Of a stretch of 61,653 nucleotides of DNA, positions 1 through 7,678 are shown piece by piece (the stretch's first letter is position 1; every line of letters starts with the position of its first letter). The notes below the pieces were generated by a model, which saw only the letters and a list, made by a program, of their open reading frames with translations, had not been told where the DNA came from and did not search any database. Both the position numbers and the translations under genes were made by a program. Source of the DNA: an uncultured Acetatifactor sp. (lineage in GTDB: Bacteria; Bacillota; Clostridia; Lachnospirales; Lachnospiraceae); assembly GCA_910585805.1 (NCBI GenBank), contig CAJUFB010000019.1, forward strand, positions 1 through 61,653, in the 5' to 3' direction.

Positions 1-41
1 ATACTACCAGAATAGGAGACTAATTATAAGACGCCGATTAT

Positions 42-1034
42 TTGCCGCTTACTGATAATGTATCTATCGGTGACACTGTAACCTATACTTTGAAATTTAC
101 CACATCCAATTATGATGGTGAGGGCGCAAGTGCTAAAAAGATTACTTCCTATATAATTACAGATACTTTGCCTGAATGGTTGGATAATGTGACTGTAACT
201 AATATCAAGATTGGTGATGATGTTTATAAAGTAGATAATAGTGTACCTCAGTTTGATAGGGAAAAAAAGATTACCATTCCTTGGACAGCAACAGAAGAAA
301 GCGGTAGTGTAGCAGTAGGTGATTCATTGTATAAGAACGGAGTGACTGTGGTAGTTACCTACACAGCAAAAGTTGTGAGTACAGACATTACAATTGCAGG
401 TGCAGGCAATGAGAATACATTTACTTTGAAATATACTACAGAAGGTGAAGAAGGCGAAAAAGAGCCGGATAAATCTACTGCTACCGAAATAATTTATACT
501 TATGCATTAGCAGTTAAGAAGGTAGATCAGGCGGGCAAAGCGTTGCCGGGCGCAACTTTTAGCGTAATTGGTTTACAGACTGCTGAAGAAAACAAAGGTG
601 TGTATATTGTAAGCGGCAAGACAGAACCTGGTGGAAAAGATACAGTAATGAGTACAGATGATAATGGAATTTTAATTATCAAAGGTGTTGCAGCAGGGAA
701 CTATCAAGTTCAGGAAGAAACGGCACCTACAGGATATAATAAATTGACTGATCCGGTTCCTGTTGAGGCAGTAAAGTTATCGACTAGTGAAACAAACTAT
801 ACAACATATTTGGATAAGAATGGAAATGTTGTAAACACAGAGACAGATGTAGTGGTTACTTATGAGAATGCTGATATTGCTGCTTCCGTTTTGCCAGTTG
901 TTAATATGTCAGGTACTATCCTTCCCTCCACCGGCGGCATCGGTACCACAATCTTCTATGTAGTAGGCGGCATCCTGGTAATAGGCGCAGGCATCCTTCT
1001 TATCACAAAGAAGCGCATGAGCAAGAGCAACTAA
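42..1034 (+). CDS. LPXTG-anchored Cna-B/SpaA-type pilin, 5' end missing or broken
   Basis: Reads as the C-terminal part of a pilin or isopeptide adhesin. A Cna-B/SpaA-like domain occupies roughly residues 150-270 and contains an E-box-like stretch (VQEETAPTGYN). LPSTG at 294-298 is followed by a hydrophobic segment and a KKR tail, which is a sortase sorting signal. The only in-frame start is TTG at 42, without a clear ribosome binding site or signal peptide. The frame stays protein-like just upstream (D-A-D-Y) but then meets TAA at 27-29 and again at 21-23. Most of the gene is AT-rich, while the last ~120 bases have the GC-richer composition of the following genes, so the gene looks mosaic. 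It may be a silent or decayed copy, or its real 5' part may lie before the window. The sortase downstream fits pilus assembly. The family call is firm; whether it is expressed is not. Confidence 0.75.
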   Translation: MPLTDNVSIGDTVTYTLKFTTSNYDGEGASAKKITSYIITDTLPEWLDNVTVTNIKIGDDVYKVDNSVPQFDREKKITIPWTATEESGSVAVGDSLYKNGVTVVVTYTAKVVSTDITIAGAGNENTFTLKYTTEGEEGEKEPDKSTATEIIYTYALAVKKVDQAGKALPGATFSVIGLQTAEENKGVYIVSGKTEPGGKDTVMSTDDNGILIIKGVAAGNYQVQEETAPTGYNKLTDPVPVEAVKLSTSETNYTTYLDKNGNVVNTETDVVVTYENADIAASVLPVVNMSGTILPSTGGIGTTIFYVVGGILVIGAGILLITKKRMSKSN

Positions 1035-1443
1035 ATCAGAAGCTGAACGAAAACACAGTCAGGCGGCAAAACGGCAGTAAGACAAAACCGGAATGCGAGA
1101 GCCTGAGCCAGAACAAAGTAACAGGAATTAAGAACCAGAATAAAGCAACAAGAACGAAACTGGCAGCAAAAGCCAGAGATTTATGAATCAACCCTTCCGG
1201 GATGCAGAACTTCCGCATCCCGGGGGATGCCGCACCTTAGCTGCCACCTTCCCGTGGTGTGCGGTGAGCAACGAAGCATCCGAAAGTGAACGGACAGGTA
1301 AGCGCCGGATATAAGAGACGGCATACCGTACGGATGAATGCTTCGGCCAAGAGCAGCAGATGTGGAAGCTGTAGAAGATGCAAAAGACAGCTTCCGGAAT
1401 ACAGTTTTAGCAGAGATTCAAATAGCAGCTTGCGGGGAAACCG
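1035..1443. other. Intergenic leader upstream of sortase with nested inverted repeats
   Basis: No gene is supported in these ~400 bases. A perfect 9-bp stem (CCGGGATGC at 1197-1205 with GCATCCCGG at 1215-1223) is followed directly by a second possible structure: GGATGC 1225-1230 with GCATCC 1276-1281 enclosing CCGCAC 1230-1235 with GTGCGG 1259-1264. A small stem CTGGC/GCCAG lies at 1160-1176. None is followed by a T run, so these are not convincing terminators; they could be a structured 5' leader of the sortase operon. Confidence 0.35.
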
Positions 1444-2352
1444 ATGAAAAAAGAAAAAGAACCCCGAAAGGGAAAAAAGAAACGGATATCCATTTCAACC
1501 ATTATCCTGACTGTGATATTCCTGGTGGGTCTGGGAGTCATGCTGTACCCTACTGTCAGCGATTACTGGAATTCCTTCCACCAGACCCGGGCCATCGCCA
1601 ACTACGATGCCGTTGTGGCAGAACTGGATGAGACAGATTACGAGGCCCTGTTCCAGGCGGCAGAGGAATATAATGAGAAGCTCAGGGGACTTGGAGCCCC
1701 GTTTTCGGAGCATGAACAGCTTTCGGAACTTTATTACAGTGTCCTGGACGTGGCGGGAAACGGAATTATAGGTTATATCAACATCCCGAAGATCAACGTG
1801 AACCTTCCCATCTACCATGGCACCAGCGACTCTGTGCTGAACGTGGCGGCAGGTCACCTGGAAGGCTCCAGCCTTCCCATAGGCGGCGAAGCCAGGCACA
1901 GTGTTCTTTCGGCCCACCGCGGACTTCCTTCGGCAAAGCTGTTTACGGATCTGGATGAATTGGAAGTGGCGGATATCTTCACGATCACGGTGTTGAACCA
2001 GGTGCTGACCTACGAGGTGGATCAGATCCTGATCGTGGAACCCACCCAGATGGAAGCGCTGAATGTGGCGGCGGGGCAAGATTACTGCACCTTGCTGACC
2101 TGTACGCCCTATGGCATCAACAGTCACCGGATGTTGGTGCGCGGCCACAGGGTAGAAAATATTGACGATAGGGTGATAGTAGTGACGCCGGATGCCCAGA
2201 AGATCCCCACCTACTACGTAATTCCTGCGGTGGGAGTGCCTCTCCTGTTTATAGTACTGTTCATCATGCTGGTGGCCTCCGGCGGACATAAGCCAAAGAA
2301 GACAGGCGATGAACTGTTGGAAGAATTCAAGAGAAACAAAGATCACAAATAA
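1444..2352 (+). CDS. Class C (pilin-polymerising) sortase
   Basis: Membrane-anchored transpeptidase that would join LPXTG pilins. It has an N-terminal basic stretch and one membrane segment at about 17-36, then the sortase fold with GYINIPKINVNLPIYHG. The catalytic triad is visible as His158 (SAHRGLP), Cys220 (TLLTCTPYG) and Arg229 (NSHRML). A C-terminal hydrophobic segment near 255-275 and a basic tail match the two-anchor topology of class C enzymes. The region where class C sortases carry a DP-aromatic lid reads A-P-F at 85-87, so the lid Asp seems replaced. The ATG at 1444 follows GGGGAAACCG. It sits between the LPSTG pilin and a set of secreted fibre proteins, consistent with a dedicated pilus sortase. 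Class assignment rests on the lid-region layout and the HRGLP context. Confidence 0.9.
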   Translation: MKKEKEPRKGKKKRISISTIILTVIFLVGLGVMLYPTVSDYWNSFHQTRAIANYDAVVAELDETDYEALFQAAEEYNEKLRGLGAPFSEHEQLSELYYSVLDVAGNGIIGYINIPKINVNLPIYHGTSDSVLNVAAGHLEGSSLPIGGEARHSVLSAHRGLPSAKLFTDLDELEVADIFTITVLNQVLTYEVDQILIVEPTQMEALNVAAGQDYCTLLTCTPYGINSHRMLVRGHRVENIDDRVIVVTPDAQKIPTYYVIPAVGVPLLFIVLFIMLVASGGHKPKKTGDELLEEFKRNKDHK

Positions 2353-2379
2353 GGGTCGATTTTAAAGGAGGAAACGCCC

Positions 2380-3525
2380 ATGAAAAGAGAAAAAAAGAGC
2401 CGTAAGCGGACCGTGCGCCGTTTGATGTGCCTTATGGCGGCATCCATGCTGGCGGCAGGTTTTGCCATGGCGGCGCCTGTGCTGAGTGGGACGGCTCATG
2501 CTGTTGAACTCGATACTGCCTGCAGCCTGACCGTGACAGTGGAGTCCAAGCAAATGGAGGGTGGCCCCCAGGAGATGCCGGAGGTAGCCCTGGATCTGTA
2601 TAAAATTGCGGATGCGGTTACGGCGGAAGGGCAGGACAGCTATTCCTACAGTACAGATCCGGAATCGCAGGGAATATACGTGGAGTTGGAATTGAACGGT
2701 GTCGAGACGAAGGAAGGCTGGCAGCAGTTGGCGCAGCAGGCAGCGGACATCACGTTCAGCGCCGGAAACCTTCCCTGTGCTACAGTGGAGACCGCGGAGA
2801 GCGACAGGCTGACAGCGGCAGATCTGGACGCGGGGCTTTACCTGATGATCGCCCGGGGACGGAATCTGACGGCGGAGGAGTATATTGTAAGAAATACGGC
2901 AGCGGAAGAGGGAGAGACAGATAGTTGGATTACCACAGTGGCCTATTCTGATTCCTATGTATTTACTTATGAACCTCAGCTTGTCTCCCTTCCTGCAAAG
3001 GAGGCGGATGAGGAAGGTAATATCGTGATTTCCGGCAGCGGTGAGTGGATCTACAATGCCACTGCAGTGCTGAAGCCGGAGCTGAGCGGGCGCTATGCCG
3101 CTCTGCGGATCGATAAGGAACTGCTGAGCTACCGTACAGGAAATCCCGCCACCTTCGTGTTCCTGGTGGAAGCCACGCTCCAGGGGGAAACCGTATACAG
3201 TAATGTGGTTTCCATGGATTTCAATGAAGCAGGCAGTCAGAGTGAACTGATCACGGATAAGATTCCGGTGGGCGCGGAAGTCACTGTCACGGAAGTTTAT
3301 TCCGGCGTTACCTACCGCATTGCGGAAGGCAGCCAGACAGTACAGAATATCATATTGAATAACATAGGGCCTGATGAGGAGGGCTTCTCCAATATCGTAT
3401 CCTTCCGGAATGAATATGACGGCACAGGCAGGAACGGTTCGTCTATCACGAACCATTTCGAATACACGGACGACGGAGCCGGACTGGTCTGGAACTGGAC
3501 ACAGCTCCCGGCCAGGACTGAATAA
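2380..3525 (+). CDS. Secreted pilin-like protein without sorting signal
   Basis: 381-residue exported protein. It has a strongly basic N-terminus, a hydrophobic stretch at about 14-32 and a plausible signal peptidase site after AHA (about residue 40). The mature part is rich in beta-forming sequence and in D/N/K residues of the kind used for isopeptide bonds in Gram-positive pilins (for example the segment VSMDFNEAGSQSELITDKIPVG). The C-terminus ends in a tryptophan-containing tail (GLVWNWTQLPARTE) and has no LPXTG motif or membrane anchor, so it must be held by partners or act as a tip or chaperone-like subunit. The start has a clear AAAGGAGG site. It is 27 bases after the sortase and 14 before the TasA-like genes, so it is part of the same operon. 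No specific family is recognised with confidence. Confidence 0.7.
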   Translation: MKREKKSRKRTVRRLMCLMAASMLAAGFAMAAPVLSGTAHAVELDTACSLTVTVESKQMEGGPQEMPEVALDLYKIADAVTAEGQDSYSYSTDPESQGIYVELELNGVETKEGWQQLAQQAADITFSAGNLPCATVETAESDRLTAADLDAGLYLMIARGRNLTAEEYIVRNTAAEEGETDSWITTVAYSDSYVFTYEPQLVSLPAKEADEEGNIVISGSGEWIYNATAVLKPELSGRYAALRIDKELLSYRTGNPATFVFLVEATLQGETVYSNVVSMDFNEAGSQSELITDKIPVGAEVTVTEVYSGVTYRIAEGSQTVQNIILNNIGPDEEGFSNIVSFRNEYDGTGRNGSSITNHFEYTDDGAGLVWNWTQLPARTE

Positions 3526-3539
3526 GGGGGTGGGATGAG

Positions 3540-4121
3540 ATGAAGAAGAAAGACATTTTTCGGAAACGCATTCTTGCGGTATCATGCGGCGCTGTCTCAG
3601 CTCTCGCCATAGGATCAGTTCTTTTTGCCACAGTGGGAGATGCCTGGAGCTACTTTACCACATACACCAGGGCTACGGGTACATTGCGCATCGGTCTTGG
3701 AAGCCAGACGCAGATAGAGGAGGATTACAGCGACCATACCAAGCATCTGGTGGTCTCCAACGACAGTGAGCAGGCAGTGTATGTCAGGGCAAAGGCTTTC
3801 AGCGGCAGTCGTTATCCGCTTTCCTACAGCTCTGCGGACGGCAGCTGGCAGGAAGGAAGCGACGGTTACTACTATTATAACGGGATACTGCCTGGTACAG
3901 TGACCGGGGAGGACGGGACGGTGACAGCGGCAGTCACCAGTGAGCTGCTTGTCCGGATCGAATTCCCGGAGGATGCGCAGGAAGGAGATGACTGTAATGT
4001 TGTAGTCATCTATGAATCCGTTCTGGTTCAGTATGATACGGACGGCAACGCCCTGGAACCCTGGGCTGCGGACTGGTCGGCAGCGCTTATTACAGGCGCG
4101 GTGAAAGGAGGGAATGACTGA
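3540..4121 (+). CDS. TasA/CalY-like exported protein (SipW-type signal)
   Basis: 193-residue protein with a signal peptide (about 1-34) followed at once by an aromatic stretch, AWSYFTTYTRATGTL, and then GLG. This is the pattern of TasA, camelysin and related proteins that use an alternate, SipW-processed signal. TasA-type proteins form extracellular amyloid-like fibres. The mature part has a beta-rich jelly-roll-like pattern (HLVVSNDSEQAVYVRAKAF) also found in that family. It lies between a pilin-like gene and a second TasA-like gene, with a SipW-like peptidase 2.5 kb downstream, which supports the assignment. No LPXTG or membrane anchor is present at the C-terminus. Fibre formation is inferred from the family. 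Confidence 0.8.
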   Translation: MKKKDIFRKRILAVSCGAVSALAIGSVLFATVGDAWSYFTTYTRATGTLRIGLGSQTQIEEDYSDHTKHLVVSNDSEQAVYVRAKAFSGSRYPLSYSSADGSWQEGSDGYYYYNGILPGTVTGEDGTVTAAVTSELLVRIEFPEDAQEGDDCNVVVIYESVLVQYDTDGNALEPWAADWSAALITGAVKGGND

Positions 4122-4123
4122 GT

Positions 4124-4849
4124 ATGAAAAAGTTTAAGAAGATAGTCTCTTCCCCGATCACAACGGCAGCCGCTTTCGTGCTTGCGGCGGGGCTGCTCCT
4201 GTTCAGCTCCATCGGCGGGGCGAGGGCTGCACTGACTTATTTTTCAGAAGATTACGAGACAAATATTCAACTCCATGAGATCGGCATCACGCTTCTGGAG
4301 AACGGCCAGCCGGTGGAAGGCGAGGAGACACTGCTGAAGCACCTTCTGGAGGAAGACGAAGTCCTGAAGCTGGGCAAGGCATACCCGGAGGAGCTGCATG
4401 TATACAACAGCGGTGTGATCAACGAGTATATCCGCGTCAACATCCATAAATACTGGCTTGACGAAAACGACGAGAAGATACCGGAGCTTTCTCCCGGGCT
4501 GATCGACTTACACCTGGTAAATCTGGGCACGGACTGGCTCCTGGACGAGAATGCATCTACAGAGGAACGGACAGTCCTGTACTACAATAAACTGCTGAAT
4601 TCCGAAAACGGGACGGTTCCTTTTGCGGATTGCCTGACCATCAAAGGCGGCGTGGCCTCCAAAGTAAAGGAGACAAGACAGACCTCCGGCATCTACACCA
4701 CGATCACGACCACCTATGAATACGACGGAGCCAGATTCTGCATCGAAATAAAAGCAGACGGCGTACAGGAACACAACGCGCAGGATGCCATCTGGAGCTC
4801 CTGGGGACGCAGAGTAACAGTCAACAACGGCGCACTGAGCCTGGATTAA
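4124..4849 (+). CDS. Second TasA-like exported protein
   Basis: 241 residues. The signal peptide (about 1-36, ending GGARA) is followed by ALTYFSEDYETNIQLHEIGI, matching the A-x-x-Y-F-x-D/E pattern that opens mature TasA/CalY-type proteins. Mature sequence includes PEELHVYNSGVINEYIRVNI, the jelly-roll strand pattern seen in TasA relatives. The C-terminus has no anchor. The start lies 3 bases after the stop of the preceding gene, so the two are probably translationally coupled and may form mixed fibres, as major and minor TasA-type subunits do elsewhere (inference). Confidence 0.78.
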   Translation: MKKFKKIVSSPITTAAAFVLAAGLLLFSSIGGARAALTYFSEDYETNIQLHEIGITLLENGQPVEGEETLLKHLLEEDEVLKLGKAYPEELHVYNSGVINEYIRVNIHKYWLDENDEKIPELSPGLIDLHLVNLGTDWLLDENASTEERTVLYYNKLLNSENGTVPFADCLTIKGGVASKVKETRQTSGIYTTITTTYEYDGARFCIEIKADGVQEHNAQDAIWSSWGRRVTVNNGALSLD

Positions 4850-4915
4850 GAAAGCGGTATATGCCCGTGCTTGGTACTGATGGGGGCATATGCGGGACTG
4901 GAATAGGAGAGAAAG

Positions 4916-6682
4916 ATGAAAAAGAAGATAATGGCATATGCCCTCCTTGCCGGGATGCTGTTCTCCGCTTCGGCTACGGTCCGGGCGGAGTCGCATACAG
5001 CGGAGAGCAATGTATCATTTACCGGTGAGAACACACTGGCAGCGGACTACACCAGCGCAGAAATGAATGATGCGGTATACAATCTGCAGCCGGGTGATGA
5101 TATCACGATCAATCTGAACCTGAAAAACGACAATCCCTCGGCGGCGAACTGGTACATGACCAATGAAGTGCTGCAGGCATTGGAGGAGACTGCGGGAAGC
5201 AGCGCATCCGGCGGTGCTTATGAATATGAATTGATCTACACGGGCCCGGACGGCAGCCAGGAGGTTCTGTTTACCAGTGATACGGTAGGCGGCGAGAACA
5301 GCGGAAGCCGGGTAGGCCTGAAAGCGGCTACCAGCGGTCTGGAGGATTATCTGTACCTGGATACCATAGCGCCCGGACAGCAGGGACTTATCACTCTGCG
5401 GGTTGCTCTGGACGGTGAGACGGAGGGCAATTCTTATCAGAACACCCTGGCAAGCCTGCAGATGAATTTTGCGGTGGATACCACTACAGTCTATAATGAG
5501 ACGATCACCGAAGTGGTGGATGAGGAAGGAAATCCTGTGCCGGAAAATTCATCCTCCAGAACAGAGATTGTGCGGACCGGCGACGAGAGCAACATGCTTC
5601 CCTTTATCATAGCGGCTGCGGTCAGCGGATTGCTGCTTCTGCTGCTTGCCATTCTGGGCATGAAAGAGCGCAGAAAGCAGAAGGGCGGCATGAAAGCCGT
5701 GACCATGCTGATGGCTGCGTGCCTTGTGTGCGGCATGGGTCAGAAAGCGGAAGCGGCGGAGTATACTTACACCCTGCGTCTGTTTGCAGGAGCTCAGGGG
5801 GTCCTCAGCGACGATGTGATACAGCGAATTACGGACACTGGAGCTCAGGTCAGCATCGAAAACGGCGAGATCTGTGTGGTCAGCGGACTTCACTACGGGA
5901 CACAGGTTGTGTTCGATGTGCAGAAGGGTGTAACGATAAGCAACGACAGCAAATACTACAACAAAGGTTTCCGTGTAAGCGGAGAAGATAACAGCAGCAG
6001 TAAACTGGCGAACCCTTCCATCAAGGTGACAGAAGACCAGGATTATGTAATGGCTTACGGAATACAGGGCGAGACAGTGGCTTACACGGTAAATTATCTG
6101 GACGGCGACGGCAATGTACTGTTTCCCCCGGCAACCTATTACGGGAACGTGGGCGACAAGCCGGTAGTAGCCTATCAGTATGTGGAAGGCTGGCAGCCTC
6201 AGGCCTATAACCTGGGAAAGACCCTGGTAGCGGATGCTTCTCAGAACGTATTTGACTTTATCTATACACCGGTGCCCACGGAAGTAACCACGAACACGGT
6301 TGTAGTGCCGGGACAGCCTGCACCGGAAGGAGCCGCACCGGAAGGGACCGTGCCGGAAGTGCCTGCGCCTCCCGCGCCGGAAGAACCGGTGCCTGCAGAG
6401 GAGGATATCCCCGATGAAGATACTCCCACGGACGACGGGCCGGCGGATTATCGGGATCTGGATGAACCGGATACGCCTACGGATAACTATGAGGGAGACA
6501 GGGACGGAGACGGCGAAGAAGGAATGGTTACATCCATTATAGAGGATCTGGCTACGCCATTGGCGCTCCTTCCCACACCGGCGAAGGTAGGTATCGTGTC
6601 AGCGGTGGTACTGCTGGCCGGAGCGGGTATCTGTCTGGCTGTGGCAGCTCTCAGGAAAGGGAAGAAGAAAAATGAACAATAG
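4916..6682 (+). CDS. Double-length surface protein: two exported proteins joined in frame
   Basis: 588 residues that look like two complete surface proteins in one reading frame. Part 1 (1-258) has a signal peptide ending VRAE, a beta-rich ectodomain related in style to the upstream fibre proteins, a degenerate sorting signal (VRTGDESN), a hydrophobic segment and a KERRKQK tail. Part 2 starts at an internal ATG (5690, residue 259) preceded by AGAAGGGCGG. It opens with a typical signal peptide (MKAVTMLMAACLVCGMG, cut near AEAA), then an ectodomain with a MucBP-like module (VNYLDGDGNVLFPP), a Pro/Glu/Asp-rich stalk, and a C-terminal membrane segment with a basic tail. It could be a natural polyprotein, or the internal start may give a separate protein. 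The first start has AGGAGAGAAAG. It overlaps the following sipW-like gene by 11 bases. Confidence 0.78.
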   Translation: MKKKIMAYALLAGMLFSASATVRAESHTAESNVSFTGENTLAADYTSAEMNDAVYNLQPGDDITINLNLKNDNPSAANWYMTNEVLQALEETAGSSASGGAYEYELIYTGPDGSQEVLFTSDTVGGENSGSRVGLKAATSGLEDYLYLDTIAPGQQGLITLRVALDGETEGNSYQNTLASLQMNFAVDTTTVYNETITEVVDEEGNPVPENSSSRTEIVRTGDESNMLPFIIAAAVSGLLLLLLAILGMKERRKQKGGMKAVTMLMAACLVCGMGQKAEAAEYTYTLRLFAGAQGVLSDDVIQRITDTGAQVSIENGEICVVSGLHYGTQVVFDVQKGVTISNDSKYYNKGFRVSGEDNSSSKLANPSIKVTEDQDYVMAYGIQGETVAYTVNYLDGDGNVLFPPATYYGNVGDKPVVAYQYVEGWQPQAYNLGKTLVADASQNVFDFIYTPVPTEVTTNTVVVPGQPAPEGAAPEGTVPEVPAPPAPEEPVPAEEDIPDEDTPTDDGPADYRDLDEPDTPTDNYEGDRDGDGEEGMVTSIIEDLATPLALLPTPAKVGIVSAVVLLAGAGICLAVAALRKGKKKNEQ

Positions 6683-7199
6683 TCCGGAGGGACATAAAGC
6701 AGATAAAAGGGGTGGGAAATTGCTTCCCGCCCTTTGCAATATATTCGGCATTCTGATTCTGCTGAGCGTGATATTTCTCTATCTGCCGGTAACGGTGGCA
6801 AAGCTCAGGGGAAAGGAAGTCTATAATGTAGTCAGCGGCAGCATGGCTCCGGAGATACCGGTGGGAAGTGTCATCTACGTGGAACCGGCAGCGCCGGAGA
6901 CGATAGCGGAAGAGGAAGTGATAGCCTTCTACAGCGGAAGCACCGTCATTGCTCACCGGGTGGTGAAGAACCGGGCAGGCGAGGGCGAATTTATCACCAA
7001 AGGAGACGCCAACGAGGAAAACGATATGAACCCGGTAAAGTATGCGGAACTGGTGGGCAGGGTATCCTGGCACTGTCCAGTGATGGGCGGGCTGTTGGAG
7101 GTCTCTACCAGCGCCGTGGGCAAGGTTTATATTGTATGCTTTGCAGCCTGCGGCGCCATGCTGAACATTCTGGCCGGGCGGCTGCGTGCGAATCGATGA
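6672..7199 (+). CDS. sipW: SipW-type (ER-type) signal peptidase I
   Basis: 175-residue membrane signal peptidase of the archaeal/ER type, as in Bacillus SipW, which processes TasA-like precursors. An N-terminal membrane segment (about 19-41) is followed by V-V-S-G-S-M-A-P with the nucleophile Ser57. His95 in IAHRVV replaces the lysine of ordinary bacterial type I peptidases, and the conserved box TKGDANEENDMNPV covers 109-122. A second hydrophobic segment near 148-168 anchors the C-terminus. It overlaps the preceding gene by 11 bases, and two genes in the same run encode TasA-like substrates, so dedicated processing of those proteins is the natural reading. The symbol is given by family resemblance. 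Confidence 0.9.
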   Translation: MNNSPEGHKADKRGGKLLPALCNIFGILILLSVIFLYLPVTVAKLRGKEVYNVVSGSMAPEIPVGSVIYVEPAAPETIAEEEVIAFYSGSTVIAHRVVKNRAGEGEFITKGDANEENDMNPVKYAELVGRVSWHCPVMGGLLEVSTSAVGKVYIVCFAACGAMLNILAGRLRANR

Positions 7200-7219
7200 C
7201 CCCGAAAATGAACATAATA

Positions 7220-7249
7220 TTGAAAGCGAGTATGAAAGTGAGATATAAT
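7220..7249 (+). promoter_or_regulatory. Promoter, TTGAAA-N18-TATAAT
   Basis: A -35 box TTGAAA (7220-7225) and a perfect -10 box TATAAT (7244-7249) are 18 bases apart, just after the sipW-like gene. It would start a transcript with a leader of more than 400 bases ahead of the BTAD regulator. Confidence 0.6.
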
Positions 7250-7531
7250 ATCTTGTAGGAAGCTGCATTTGTTTCCTGTAGAGTGTCTTATCGAAAGCCG
7301 TATTCACCTGTTGCTGTATATGCGTAACGTCTTTTTGCACTGTACTGTTTCTGGGAATCCGGTTGGATCAAAGATTTCGGAAAAGCGCAGCATACCTGAT
7401 TCGAAAGCGTTACAGACAGGCGGAAACAAGGGGGGATTTGGAGGGAGCGACAGTGACGAGAATGCGGAAGTCGCATCAGCGTCTCAGAGCAGAGAGGATG
7501 CGAAATGGATAAGAGACAGGATGAAAGGACC

Positions 7532-7599
7532 CGGGCGGACAGTCTGCCCGCATCCAGGGTCAGGATAAAGGATCGGGTGTGCGGGCGTTTGCCGGCCCG
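7532..7599 (+). promoter_or_regulatory. Alternative stem set resembling an attenuator
   Basis: Four GC-rich segments can pair in mutually exclusive ways: CGGGCGGA (7532-7539) with TCTGCCCG (7543-7550), GCCCGCA (7546-7552) with TGCGGGC (7580-7586), and CGGGC (7582-7586) with GCCCG (7595-7599). This 1:2, 2:3, 3:4 layout is that of attenuators, but no T run follows, and chance pairing in GC-rich DNA is possible. Confidence 0.25.
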
Positions 7600-7678
7600 G
7601 TGCGGAGTTTACCGGGAACAATAAGGAAGTTGCGCCGGTTATTTTTGAGGATTTCAAAGGAAGATCAGGGGAGGGGTA

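Larger units (their letters stand above)
7200..7678. other. Long leader region upstream of the BTAD regulator
   Basis: No convincing gene lies here. A frame opening at 7269 lacks a ribosome binding site and its translation looks random. The region holds a promoter-like pair at 7220-7249 and a set of mutually exclusive GC-rich stems at 7532-7599 (both listed separately). It also holds a short stretch at 7622-7657 (TAAGGAAGTTG...CGGTTATTTTTGAGG) that resembles the dispersed palindromic repeat of this window. Confidence 0.4.

Noticed and set aside
7269..7568. 99-codon frame in the leader of the BTAD gene
   Set aside because: No ribosome binding site and a random-looking translation.
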